Shown here one piece after another: positions 47,520 through 59,465 of a stretch of DNA of 64,000 bases. The notes beneath the pieces were generated by a model. That model was not told where the DNA came from, ran no database searches, and saw nothing but the letters and a program-made list of their open reading frames with translations. A program made the translations under genes and the position numbers. Every line of letters starts with the position of its first letter. The first letter of the stretch is position 1. The stretch lies in NCBI RefSeq assembly GCF_949987515.2, contig NC_082694.2:64726080-64790079 (forward strand). The letters are read 5' to 3'. This DNA is from Delphinus delphis. Taxonomy: Eukaryota > Chordata > Mammalia > Artiodactyla > Delphinidae.

Positions 47520-48850
47520 ATCAATAAGATTTCAGAGAATAATAATATACTGAAATGTTCTGCCCAGACCTTCACGTTCCAATCCAGGTTTTCTAATTAC
47601 CCCCACTCCAGGGTCCTTCACTGTGATTCCAACCTTGACCCCATGCTGATAAGATATACAGAGCTCAAAAGCAGTAGCCATCTGACTTTGCTACTTATCC
47701 TGATCTGACATTTGTTCCAAGTTTCTCATCCTTTGGCATAATCTCCCCTCTGGAGCTGAGTTTCTGCACTTGTGACTCAGTTTCTGATTTTTGCCTAACA
47801 CCCTGGAAGCTGAGTTCCTAAATAGATGGTTAGAACACTGTCTGGATCCCTGATCCCTGCAAGCACTTCAGGCTGGAGACCAACTCGAAGAGACAGGACT
47901 CACCAGCATGGCTGTACAGGTAGTTAAGATACTGAAACAGCCACTCTCCTGGATACCCCAGTGCTTCCTCACACTTCCCCTCCCACCTGGGGGCCACATC
48001 GACCCTCCCTACAATGCATCCACTAAAGATCAAAGCTCTATCCAGCAGAGTCCTCAACGCATGGGTTCCAGAGCCATGGTCAGGCTCAATTCTGATTGGT
48101 CCTTGACTGTTCCCTATTGGTGGTCAAACACTTGAAGATCATTTCTGTATGCAGGTCTGTAGTGTCTTTGCTGATTGGGTTACCTCTTTACCTCTATTAT
48201 TTATTTGCAGCTAGGAAACTTGCCTCCTATTTATTCCATGAATCTTTACTGTTCCATCTCTTGGTTTTAGATTCTAGTTTCCACTGATGTCCAAGACTTT
48301 CATATTATCCATTATGTCTTCTGACAGATCTCTTAACTAGCTCATGTCTTACTGTAGGAAAGACTCCTGGGATTATGGATCCCTTTTAAAAGCCTCAATC
48401 TTTACCTGCCTTTAGTCCTAGCTTCCTGAATCAATCCTATTCTAAACTATATTTACAAGAAAAAATTAACATTCTAAGAAACAGTATTTTTAAAACACTT
48501 TAAACATTAAAATATGCTTAAATTCTTTAGGCTAAACAAAATTTTATCTCATGACCATTATTAAAAAATAAAATCTGTGGTTATTATTTAGATCTCTTTA
48601 TATAGTGACAATAATTATGTCCACACGCTTAAATTGAGTTAATCTATGTTATTGGAAAATAAAATCAAGACAGTCTGACAAAATTAGTCAAACTCACACT
48701 CGATTTGGCAAATTTTATGTTGTAAAATACATATTAGGTTTTTCCATATTATTTAGATTATTTCACCAAACAGGGAACCAATGATTGCACCATACAGAGA
48801 ACAAATGATTGCTCCAAGTTATAGAATTCATAATACACTTACCTTTTAAA
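47520..48850. other. Intergenic, nothing identified
   Basis: Mixed-composition DNA without recognisable genes. The segment just before it (about 47090-47520) has an LTR-like end (GCACTGAACCCTAGCTGGTACA) that I could not assign to a family. Confidence 0.45.
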
Positions 48851-49745
48851 GGAGGATACTTGTGCTTCTCTTGTAAGGAATCTAAGAAGGAAGTTGGAAG
48901 TTAAGTTCAAAAGGAAGAACATTTAAAGTAGAAGAAATTCAAATGGGTGCATATCACTTATTTTTTTCAGAAAGGAGAACCAAGGAAATGTCCTAAATCA
49001 GAAAACAAGAAATCCTTGTGAAAATCTATTGACGTATGCCAGCAAAACAAGGGCAAAAATCAAGAACAATGAAGACATGGGATACAAGAAGACAGCAACC
49101 AACCAAAAGTCCAGCGAAGAACAATGCCAAAATGTGGCAGAGCTGGAAACAACCTGTCTCCATAGGACGTAAATCAGTCGGCCCCAAGGAACATGTATTC
49201 AAGAATGAGAACAGAATGCCTTTCATGCTGTAGATGGATAAAGGAGGTACATAGTTCCTCTTTCAGTAGGGAAAAAGAAAGGCAATTAGAATTTGTAGGA
49301 AAAACAGAAAAATTCACAAGAAAGCCACAGTCCAGATATGAAGCAAACTAAAACGTGGCTTGATTTTGAACAGTTGACTGGATTTAAGGAAAGGGACATT
49401 CTCTTAGGTGGCAGAGGGGTCAAAAAGTGGACTCATGAAGGAGGAAATGTCCTGGCATAGCACCTGCCGCTGCACTGAGTAATATTTACATAGTGATAAT
49501 AAAGCAAATGTTGCTTACTGCCGTTCAAAGTTTAGAATCAGTTATAGACAAAACACTGCATATTTATTTATAGCTACATAACAGAGTGTAGTTGTCATTA
49601 ACCTTGCCGTCATAAAATTAAAATACAGAAAGCAAAAGTGAAGCTGACAGAGGTTGGGTGGAAGAACAGGAGGAGAAAAGGAAAGGAGGGTGTGATAATG
49701 GCTTCATCTTACAGGGGAGACAAAGCTATTATAAAAAAATGCTGA
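48850..49745. other. Intergenic, nothing identified
   Basis: A-rich on the plus strand, with an uninterrupted 65-codon frame on one strand and a 66-codon frame on the other at 49026-49233. Neither has coding character I recognise. Confidence 0.45.
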
Positions 49746-49748
49746 GGA

Positions 49749-49938
49749 GGGACTTCCCTCGTGGTCCAGTGGCTAAGACTCCGTGCTCCCAATGCATGGG
49801 GCCCAGGTTCGATCCCTGACTGGGGAACTAGATACCACATGCCGCAACTAAGAAGTTCGCATGCCTCAACTAAAGATCCAGCGTGCCACAACTAAGAGAT
49901 CCTGCCTGCCACAACTAAGACCTGACACCTGATATATA
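49749..49938 (+). repeat. CHR SINE (first of a tandem pair)
   Basis: GGACTTCCCTCGTGGTCCAG, B box GGTTCGATCCC, and two CGTGCCACAACTAAG-like units. It lacks a clear A tail and ends just before the next SINE. Confidence 0.88.
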
Positions 49939-49948
49939 TAAGCTGATG

Positions 49949-50340
49949 GGGACTTCCCTGGTGGTGCTGTGGTTAAGAATCCACCTGCCAATGCAGGGGA
50001 CACGGGTTCGAGCCCTGGTCTGGGAAGATTCCACATGCCGCTTAACATCTAAGCCCGTGTGCCACAACTACCAAGCCCTGGCTCTAGAGCCATGAGCCAC
50101 ATCTACTGAGTCCACACGCTGCAACTACTGAAGCCTACACACTCTAGGGCCTGCATGCTGCAACTACTGATCCCGCGTGCTGCAATTACTGAAGCCTGCG
50201 CTCCTACAGCCTGTGCTCCGCAACAAGGGAAGCCACCGCGTTGAGAAGCCTGTGCACCGCAACAAAGAGTAGCCCCCACTCACCACGACCAGCGAAAGCC
50301 AGCGCAGCAACGAAGACCCAACGCAGACAAAAAAAAAAAA
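49949..50340 (+). repeat. CHR SINE, long form (second of a tandem pair)
   Basis: GGGACTTCCCTGGTGGTGCT, B box GGTTCGAGCCC, the long body, and poly(A). AAGCTGATG is repeated on both sides (49940-49948 and 50341-50349). Confidence 0.93.
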
Positions 50341-51177
50341 AAGCTGATGAACAGGAAATAGGAGTTTATCTTAAGTTATAAAGACTTCCAATAGAATAAA
50401 GTTATATTAAAGATAATATAACTACTAAAATTGGAGAGAAGGGAGAGTAGCTTAAGTAAAGTCCCTACCTTTCAAAGGTAGGAATAAATGTCTACAACTG
50501 ATACATCAAGAAGTATTAACATAGGAATATTATTCAGAGTTATAAAGATGACTACCTGGAAAACAAAACGAGTTGCCCCAGAGAAGGAGAACTGGGATGA
50601 ATGGAGAAGGAATGGCAGGGGGGCTGTGGCATTTCATTTTAAGTCCCCTGGACTGGCTAATTTTTCTTTACTAAATAGCGTTAGAGATTTGCACAGCGTG
50701 TGAACCCTTGCAGGGCTGAATTCTTATCCATGTTTTTAATATCATTTGAACTTTTTTTTTAAATGAGATTTCCTAATAAATATCTTCATTACATTTAAGA
50801 TTCTTTCATAATACTAGAAGCTACAAAAATTGGTTCTCTTTCAACCTCTAATGAATATTGGCTTTTCTACAATTTCCTACAACCTAGTTTATGTATAATC
50901 GTGTATAAAAATCTCTCCTTTGCTATTTTATGAGACAAGGGTGGGATATTTATGAAGCAGGTGTAATGAAATTCTGATCTAGTTTTAGTGCCTACAAAAA
51001 TGAAGGGAAAACCATAAAAATACACATAGAATAGATTCAGTAAACAAATACATATCAAGTACATATTACCTACCAGGCACAAGGCTAGCTCATAATATCC
51101 TATATCAAGACAGGGCTAGAAGCATTATTCCATCCCTAGTAGCACTTTATCTGAAATTTTAGAAAACATGTTCATTT

Positions 51178-51390
51178 AGTGCAGGATTTCTCAACCTTGG
51201 CACAATTGACACATTGGACCACGTAATTCTTTGCTGTTGAAGGTCTGTCCTGTGCCTTATAGGATATTTAGCGGCATCCCTGGTTTCTACCACTAGATGC
51301 CAGTAATATGCCCTCCCCTCTCCCCAACTCCCAGCAGTGACAACCAAAACTGTCCCCAGACTTTGTACCTGGTTGAGAATCATTGGGTGT
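51178..51390 (-). repeat. MER5A hAT-Charlie element
   Basis: GCAGGATTTCTCAACCTTGG to CCTGGTTGAGAATCATTGGG gives the inverted ends. Between them are CTTATAGGATATTTAGCGGC, CATCCCTGGTTTCTACCACT and GTGACAACCAAAACTGTCCC, the MER5A core. Confidence 0.85.
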
Positions 51391-52049
51391 GATCATATTT
51401 TCAAAGATCTAAAATTTATTTTAGAGATACTATTACTGTGCCAACATTGCTTATTTCTTTTGTGATGAATTTGTCTTGCATACCGATGAACGTTCGATTT
51501 GAGAAATACAAGGCACAGTGGCCTCCGATTCTTAGTTGAGATAAATGGAATCTTTTAGCACTGCAGTTGAGCGGCATTTTCAACTAACTTATGAATAGCA
51601 GAACAAATATGATTCGCTATTTTTAGCTTAGGGAGTCTATCTTAAACCATACATGGCTGGTAAAAATGTGAAATCTAAGCTTTTAGGATTTCTCTTGAGT
51701 TAACCAGATGGCATGCTTATGATCTGCCTACAAAATCTTTCCATTCTTTTCAAATAAAAAGCTATTTTTCACTTTCCACTTTAAGATCATATGCTTTTAG
51801 ATTCTTTCCAAGTGAGAAAAAAAAAGTCCAGGCTACATTAGACACTAAAGTAAACCATCACAAGTCCTGAGATCCCTGGGACTTCTAAATTTAAGGAAAA
51901 TGTCATCTACCTTCACGTTCTTTACTCTCACCTTCTTATATCTTCATGTAACCTAAGCTTCTAATCTATCCTTACAGTAACAGCAAACACATGTACACTC
52001 CTTATTTGCCAGGCCTCATTCTAAGCTCCTTCAAATTTATTTAAATTGT

Positions 52050-52650
52050 TTTCCCCTTTATTGAGGTATAACTGATATACAAAAACCTGCACATATTTAT
52101 ACAATTTGATAAGTTTGCACATATGCATACAACTGTGAAACCATCAGCGTAATCAAGGCAATAAACATATCTATCAAAATAAAATGTCTTATTTTGACTT
52201 AAGTTCAGACAGAAAAATTACAAGAACAGTACAACGAGCTCCTGAATATCTTTCACTCAGATTCACCAGTTGCTAACACTTTACTACATTTGCTTCTCCC
52301 TCCCCCCTCCATGTGTGTGTGTGTCTATAGTATGTAATTTTTTCCTGAACCATTTAAGAATAAGTTACATTATGTCATTTTTACCTCTAAATACCTCGGT
52401 GTAGTGTTTTTCCTAAAATCAAAGAAATTGACATTATTATGATACTATTATCTAATCTACATACATTCAGATTTCACCATTTGTCCTAAAAATGTCCTTT
52501 AAATCAGAGGAAAATCCAAGATGAATTTGCACATTCAATTGTCATGGCTCTTTATCATCCTTTAGTCTGGCACAGTTTCTCAGTCTTTCTTTGCAGTAAA
52601 TCACATTGACATTTTTGACGAGTACAGGCCACTCATGTTGTAGACTGTTC
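52050..52650 (-). mobile_element. Antisense old L1 3' sequence
   Basis: TTTATTGAGGTATAACTGAT, then AATCAAGGCAATAAACATAT, ATTCACCAGTTGCTAACACT and TTTCTCAGTCTTTCTTTGC are recognisable as complement of old L1 3' parts, possibly two subfamilies joined. Confidence 0.65.
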
Positions 52651-52760
52651 CTCAGTTTGGATTTGTGTGATAGTTCATGATTAGATTCAGGCTATGCAAT
52701 ATGGCAAGAATACCACAGAAGTGATGGTGAGTTCTTTTCAGTGCTTCAAAAGACATATGA

Positions 52761-52973
52761 GGGGCTTCCCTGGTGGCGCAGTGGTTGAGGGTCCGCCTGC
52801 CGATGCAGGGGACATGGGTTCGTGCCCTGGTCCGGGAGGATCCCACATGCCGCGGAGCGGCTGGGCCCGTGAGCCATGGCCGCTGAGCCTGCGCATCCGG
52901 AGCCTGTGCTCCGCAACGGGAGAGGCCACAACAGTGAGAGGCCCGCGTACCAAGAAAAAAAAAAAAAAAAAAA
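52761..52973 (+). repeat. Young short CHR SINE with 13-bp target duplication
   Basis: A nearly undamaged copy from GGGGCTTCCCTGGTGGCGCA to GAGAGGCCCGCGTACC with a long pure A tail. AAAAGACATATGA is repeated exactly at 52748-52760 and 52974-52986. It is the best-preserved SINE here. Confidence 0.96.
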
Positions 52974-53689
52974 AAAAGACATATGATATTGGTTTTTCCG
53001 AATATTAGTGATACTGTCTTTGACATTGGTTAAGGTGTTATCGGCCAGGTTTCTCCACCATCAAATTATTAGTTCACCCTTTGTAGTTAATAGGTATCTT
53101 GTAGAGAGATACTTTGAGACTATGTAAATATTCTTTTATCCTCAAACTTTCACCCACTAGTTTTAGCACCTGTAATTTTACTATTATGGTTGCCAAATAA
53201 TGATTTTCTAATTTTTAATTTCTTCTACATGGCTTTCCTTTCTACTTTAAAAATGAACTTATTTTTCCTATCTACCTATGAATCTACCTATCTGTCTATC
53301 TAGTTCTATCATTGTGGTCCTGCTCTTTATTCAATAGGTTATATTCCTTTGCTTTCATTTTTTATCTGATGTTCAAATTGTTACAGATTTGGTCAATAGA
53401 GCTCCTTCGAACAGGCTTCTGTAATTGACATAGCTCAAAAAGATGTTCGAGGCTCATCTTGTATTTTCTCTGTCCCAGTCCTGGAATCAAGCATTTCTTC
53501 AAGAAGTCTTGGTTCTTTTTAATGGAGAATGGGATTTCAAAGCCAGCAGCTGGATGCTGTGTGCTTGCTGCTACTAGCCTCAATGAACAGACAAATGGGA
53601 AATAGATGTATTTATAGGCATTTATACCTACATATTTGTGTGTATATACATACATGCATACATATACATATAAAGGAATACATCATCTT

Positions 53690-54245
53690 ACTGCGCTTCA
53701 CAGACACTGCATTTTTTACAAACTGAAAGTCTGTGGCAACCCTGCATCAAGCAAGTCTATCACCGCAGCATTTTTCCAACAGTATTTGTTCATGTCTCTG
53801 TGTCACATTTTGGTAATTCTCGCAATATTTCAAACTTTTTCATTATTATTATATTTGTTATGGTGTTCTTTGATGTTACAATTGCAAAAAGACTACGATT
53901 CGCTGAAGACTCAAATGATTGTTAACATTTTTTAGCAATAAAGTTTTTTTTTGTTTGGCCGTGTTGTGTGGCATGCGGGATCCCCACCAGGGATTGAACC
54001 CATGCCCGCTGCAGTGGAAGCGTGGAGTCTTAACCACTGGACCACCAGGGAAGTCCCAGCAGTAAACTATGTATATTGTTTTTTAGACATAATGCTATTG
54101 CACACTTAATACACTACAGTATAGTGTAAACATAACTTTTATATGCACTGGGAAACCAAAAAATTTGCGTGACTCTCATTATTGCAATATTTCCTTTATT
54201 GTGGTGGTCCGGAACCGAACCCGCAGTTATCTCCAAGGTATTTCT
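53690..54245 (+). mobile_element. Tigger1 DNA transposon, internally deleted
   Basis: The left part reads ACAAACTGAAAGTCTGTGGC, GTGTCACATTTTGGTAATTC and ATTTCAAACTTTTTCATTAT. It jumps to the 3' end with GCTGAAGACTCAAATGATTG, AGACATAATGCTATTGCACA and TGGTGGTCCGGAACCGAACC. The transposase interior is gone. A SINE splits the right part. Confidence 0.88.
53944..54057 (-). repeat. Short CHR-type SINE inside Tigger1
   Basis: Poly(T), then GGCCGTGTTGTGTGGCATGC, the B-box complement GGATTGAACCC, and ACCACCAGGGAAGTCCC. AGCAATAAAG (53934) and AGCAGTAAAC (54058) flank it. Confidence 0.92.
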
Positions 54246-54254
54246 GTATTAACA

Positions 54255-54424
54255 TTTACTCATCATTACAATCCTATGAAATATCTACCACTTTTACTAT
54301 TATTTTCATTTTACAATTGAAGAAACTGAGGCACAGAAGACGTTAAATAACTTGCTAAAGGTCTCCCAGCCAAATGATAAGGCTGAGATCGGAACCTGGG
54401 CAGTCTGGCTGCAGGCTTACCCTA
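54255..54424 (+). repeat. MIR ancient SINE
   Basis: TTGAAGAAACTGAGGCACAG, TAACTTGCTAAAGGTCTCCC and CCTGGGCAGTCTGGCTGCAG are classic MIR core and 3' landmarks. Confidence 0.75.
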
Positions 54425-54439
54425 TTAGCATGACTATTT

Positions 54440-54768
54440 TTTTTTAACAACTTTATTGGAATATAATTACTTTACAATGCTGTATTAGTTTCTGCTTTAT
54501 AACAAAGTGAATCAGCTATACATATACATATATCCCCACATCTCCTCCCTCTTGCGTCTGCCTCCCAGCCTTCCTATCCCACCCTTCTAGATGGTCACAA
54601 AGCACAGAGCTGATCTCCCCGGGCTATGCGCTGCTTCCCACTAGCTATCTATTTTACATTTGGTAGTGTATATATGTCCATGCCACTCTCTCACTTCGTC
54701 CCAGCTTACCCTTCCCCCTCCCCGTGTCCTCAAGTCCATTCTCTACGTCTGCGTCTTTATTCCTGTCC
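54440..54768 (-). mobile_element. L1 3' end, 5'-truncated, with 15-bp target duplication
   Basis: The complement of the L1 3' UTR (AACAAAGTGAATCAGCTATA, CTATCCCACCCTTCTAGATG, CTATCTATTTTACATTTGGT). TTAGCATGACTATTT is repeated at 54425-54439 and 54769-54783. Confidence 0.94.
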
Positions 54769-54783
54769 TTAGCATGACTATTT

Positions 54784-55865
54784 AAAGATAAAAGTATTTC
54801 CAGGGTTGAGAAGGAAGTTTATCCAATATGATCTAAAATTTTTTATTGAGTTCTTTGACTTTAATGTCATATCCCGTTTTCTACTTGGGGAAGAGGTAGG
54901 GAATGTACTGCTCACCTGGGAATCAAATCCAAGCGAGACGACACACAATTCCTTCTTCACTCAGAAAACTAAAGGTCTGCAACTGCACCAAACTTGCTAT
55001 GCCTCGTTCTCTCTTTCCTAAGGCTGAGTCTTGCCCTTTGAGGATCTTCAGGCCGTGGTGGAAATAGGCTTCTGGTGAGCCTGCCCATCTATCCAGTGTA
55101 TGTGATCAGACTTCACCTCAGGCTAAGCTGAGGCTCCATTTCCTGCTACTTATTCACACTTCAAAGTATGCATGCAAAACAAGAAAATTAGTGTGTTTTT
55201 TAAAGTGGAGGATGAATAGGACTGTGGATTTTTTGATAAGGTCAAAGGATATTTATTACTTTAAAAGTAATCAAGAAATACCTCATGGTGGGATATTGGA
55301 AAGTTTTTAATACCTATCCAGAGAGCTCTTCTTGCCTAGCTCATGACTCTGTTGCTCTGAAGGAAGCAAAAATTTTAACAATGACTTGTAAGCCAAATTT
55401 AATTCTGACCAGGAGGGCAGACTTTGCCATGACACCAGTGTGAATTTATCCCTGGAAGATTTTGTAAGAGCAAAAAGAAGAAGGTTGAATATAAATTAGA
55501 CATACACTTTGTCTAATTTTGTGAGTGGTATCATGAAAATTTTTAAAATTCATCATGTGACACCAAGGCCAGTGATTCTTGAAGGAAATACAAAGGGACA
55601 GGGAACCTAAATGATATTCTAACAATATAAGCGCCAGTGATTCCACTGAGTAAGAAGGGGAGGTGTTCAAAGCACCCAAAGTGCCATGAATGGAGCTCTC
55701 AGATGAACACAGACAAACCCAAAAGATCACGGATGAATAGAAAACATAAGAACTCTAAGGATAGTGTGGTAGGGTAGCCACACCACAAATTACCTCTGTA
55801 TAGACTTATACGTACGTGGAAACTTGATGCACTGCAGGTTAGTGGGGATATGTTGAATTATTTAC
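54784..55865. other. Intergenic, nothing identified
   Basis: No gene is recognised. A 94-codon minus-strand frame (55446-55730) has no features I can place. The region between two L1-derived blocks may itself be old L1. Confidence 0.4.
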
Positions 55866-55869
55866 TAAC

Positions 55870-57230
55870 TGTTGCTTGGACAATTGATTATCTATATGGA
55901 AAATAATACAATCCGTTCCTATTTCACACCATAAACAAAATAACATAAACAATAATACAATCCGTTCCTATTTCACACCATGAATAAAAATAATAAACAG
56001 GAAGATTAAAGCCCTAAATATGAAAAACAAAAATTTTAAACAAGGGAATGCTGAGGATAGGGAGAATATCCTTATGACTGTACGATAGAAAAGGTTGTTG
56101 TTTTTTTTAAACAAAATTAAAGCATACGTGCAAGAAAATGACATTTGATTATGTTAAAGATTAAAAATTCTGTACATTCAAAACTTCCATAAACAAAGTG
56201 AAAAAACAAGCTGCAGATTGGAACACTATATTTGCAAATGCAAATGAATGACAAGGAATTAGTTTCTTGAGTAAAGAACTCCTACAAATCAATACAAGAA
56301 AGACAACTCAATACCGTAAAATACTACTACTACTACTACTAATGATGATGATGACATAGGGTATTAACATTCACAAGAGTCCTTTACAGAAAACGAAAGT
56401 TGAAGAGCCAACAAATATATGAAAAGATGCTCCACTTCATTGGTAATCAGTGATGAAAACCATAATGGGGTACAATTAGATTGGCAAGTTAAGAATTCTG
56501 AGAATGTTAAACACTGGGGAAGATGTGAAGCAAAAGGGAAGTTCTGGTAAAAGAGTATGTTGCTGTATCCACTTTGGAGAGCAATTTGGAAGTTTATATT
56601 GAGGTAGAAGATGCACATGCCCTAGGACCTCCTAATTCTACTCCTAGGTAAAATTTCCTTTAGAGAAACGTTACTTGTGTGCACAAGGCACTAAGAGAAA
56701 GAATGTTCATAGCTACATTGTATGTAATACCAAATATCTGGCAACAACCTAAATCCCCTATCCACTGGAGAGTGGGTAAATAACATGCGGTATATTCAGT
56801 CAAGTAAATTCTCTACAGTGGTGGAAATGTATAAATTTACAGCTAGATGTATCCCCACAGATGAAGCAGAATGCAAAAGAATACATAAAGATTCCACTGA
56901 CATAAAATTTTTAAACAAAGAAATCCTATATATATTGCTTGACACAAACATATGCGTGCATGCTTGCACATGCGTGCGCACACACACACACACACACAAA
57001 TGTAAATTATAATAAAATATATGGAAACGAAAATCACCAAATTTAGGAGTTGGCATTTTTGTTGGGGTTGGGGGGATACAAAGGAAGGAAAAAGTGATTA
57101 TGGAGTACAAACTATTAGTAACGCTTTATTTCTTAAGTTCTTTATTTTTTTTAACACAGGTGCTGGTTACATTAATCTGCATACTTTTTATGAGTCTGAA
57201 ATGTTTCATAGTATATTTAAAAGATAAATA
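55870..57230 (+). mobile_element. Old L1 ORF2/3' relic
   Basis: ORF2 landmarks run from the TTGGACAATTGATTATCTAT region through GACAACTCAATACCGTAAAA, ATATGAAAAGATGCTCCACT, GGAGAGCAATTTGGAAGTTT and CAACAACCTAAATCCCCTAT to TGTTTCATAGTATATTTAAA. It carries a 49-bp tandem duplication, a short CTA/ATG triplet run (56322-56355) and (CA)n at 56979-56998. Confidence 0.72.
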
Positions 57231-57414
57231 ACCTTGGTCTTATTTTCCTGACTGTAGGCTCATCATGATACGAACATAGTTCCTCATCATGATAGAGAGG
57301 TAGTACCCCTTTTCCAATCAAGCCTTTATGTTCTAGAATTTGGGCTCTTCTCCATTGGTGTGTGTGTGTAGGAAGAGGGGAGGGTCTGTTGTGGCTCCTT
57401 CGTATTTCAGTGGC

Positions 57415-57850
57415 TCAGGGAAAATAATTTCTTCTAGGCCTTTGTTGGAAAGGAATTAATCTGGTGCTGAGAATGGAATAGGGATGTGGGAGATACTGGT
57501 ACTGGGATGGAAAAAGTAGTCTGATTAGAGGAAAAAGGAGGGGTCCTGGGGACTGGGAAGGTGATTGGGTTTGGGGGATCTTCTTAAGATGTTTAGACAA
57601 GTCTCTCTTATGTGGCCATGTCCAGGGTGGTCAAGGCTGGTGTAATTGCAGGGGCCTTGAGAGCAGAGCATAAGTCCCTGTGCTGTGCCAGCCTGGTCAG
57701 TGGGGAGATGGCAGTGAGGGAATCTTGGTGATCCTCACAGAGCAACGGTCTACTAGATAGAGTGTCATCCCCAGCAATAGCATTCTCTAGAAGGAGCAAT
57801 GCAATGGAAACAATGAACCACACCTCATCCTTGGCATCAGGTAAGGCCAA
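57415..57850 (-). other. Low-stop minus-strand stretch of unknown nature
   Basis: Two consecutive frames (80 codons at 57850-57608, 61 codons at 57600-57415) cover 436 nt with few stops. The first begins MALPDAKDEVWFIVS and has a short hydrophobic segment. The upstream plus-strand sequence CATCAGGTAAGGCC gives no splice acceptor for it. I do not recognise a protein. A degraded retroelement or retropseudogene is as likely as anything. Confidence 0.25.
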
Positions 57851-58636
57851 GGGTTCTTTTAGGAGCCAATGAAGGGGTTAGGAAATCCCATTTCCCACCC
57901 ATATTGGAAGTACTTTAGCCAGCCCTGAGGAAGCTCAGGTTAGATTTAATTTACTTTAGAAAAACAGAGAAACGTGATGTTTCTTGTACCTGAATGATTA
58001 CACATTAATGTGAGAAAGCAGAATAAGCAAAGGCTAGAGACTATTAGGAACAGGTCCAAATCCAAAGAAGAGAGTACATTGTTAGCAGATAATTGGAAGC
58101 AAACAGAGCTAGGAGTCTCTTTTTCCCATCTTCTCAAGGGAAAAAAATAACCTCCAAACCAATGGGCCAGACCAAAGGTAAAACAAGGAAACTTAGGTTC
58201 TCAAATAAGTGTATAAGAAGTATTAGCTGAACCTATAAGCTGGGTTATCAGTGTGACGCAGCTTCCAAGAAAATAAACCCCACAGCAGACTGCACTGACA
58301 GACTTAAATGGTCAGACCACCGGAGGGAGAAAAATCCCACTGGATGCCAGTTAGGCCACAGCCAGATTTGAGGAACAGCCAAAAAGTACTCAGAAGTGAG
58401 TGAAATTGAGCTTTCAGATAACCATATTCTATGTCAAGCTGTTTACATGTATGCCAACCCACCTACAGAAAACCTTGTATTCCCTATGCTTTAAAAAGGT
58501 AAGTATAACTCTATTTTATCTTATATAGGTTCCTGAAAATCAGTGAGCACTAAAGTATACTTAGAAAAGATTACAAAGAAGTTACTTATATAGAATGTCC
58601 ATGTTTTAAGAGTATGTATAAGGAACAAAAGAAAGT

Positions 58637-59465
58637 GTATTAGTGTTCTCCAGAGAAACAGAACCAATAGGAAGTGTGTGTGTGTGTGTATGTGTGTGTG
58701 TATAATATTTTGCTCTTATAAAAAAGATCCCAGAGAGGTTCCTAGTCCCATCTGCCATGTGAGGATACAATGCGAAGTCTGAACATAAAGAAACAATAGC
58801 TGCCAGAGACAAACACTTTAAAAAGCGTATCTATGATCCCAAGAAGCCCAGAAGTCTAGGGATATTTACTATAACAGCAAAAAGCTGAATACATCTCAGT
58901 GACCTCTAAGAAAGGGCTAAATTATATTGTAAGTTCTACTTAACAGTAGCAATAATAAAATCCCTCTACAAATATTTTTGTTTCTTTTAAAATGTGAGGC
59001 CTAAACTCTCACTGACACATACATTTAGACATATATAGAGATGCAAAGAGATTATAATAAGGAAGTAGCTCACAAGATCATAAAGGCTGACAAGTCCCAA
59101 GACATGCAGGGTAAGCAGGTAAGCTGAAGACCCAGAAGAGTCAAAGGTGCAGCTCCAGTCCAAAGGCCAGAAGGCTCAACCCAGAAAGAGTTGAGTCCGA
59201 GGCCGGGGAAAAAACAGATGTCCCAGCTGGAGGCAGTCAGCCAGGAGGAATTCTCTCTTACTGGGGGCAGGGAGAGGAGAGTAGGCCTTTTTGTCCTATT
59301 CAGGCTTTCAACTAATTGACTGAGGTCCACCCACCTTAGGAGGGCAATCTATTTTACTCTGTCTATATTTAAACATTAATCTCATCCAAAAAACATTCTC
59401 ACAGAATGTTAATATCTGGGCTCCACGTGGCCCAGTCAAGTTTACATGTAATATTAACCACCACA
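58637..59465 (+). repeat. Composite of old TG...CA repeats
   Basis: The outer repeat starts TGTATTAGTGTTCTCCAGAG with (TG)n and resumes at about 59025 (AGATGCAAAGAGATTATAAT) to the end AATATTAACCACCACA. Between them, TTATAAAAAAGATCCCAGAG with CATGTGAGGATACAATGCGA resembles the MaLR-type LTR at 7.5 kb. The outer family is common in mammals but I cannot name it with certainty. Confidence 0.5.
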
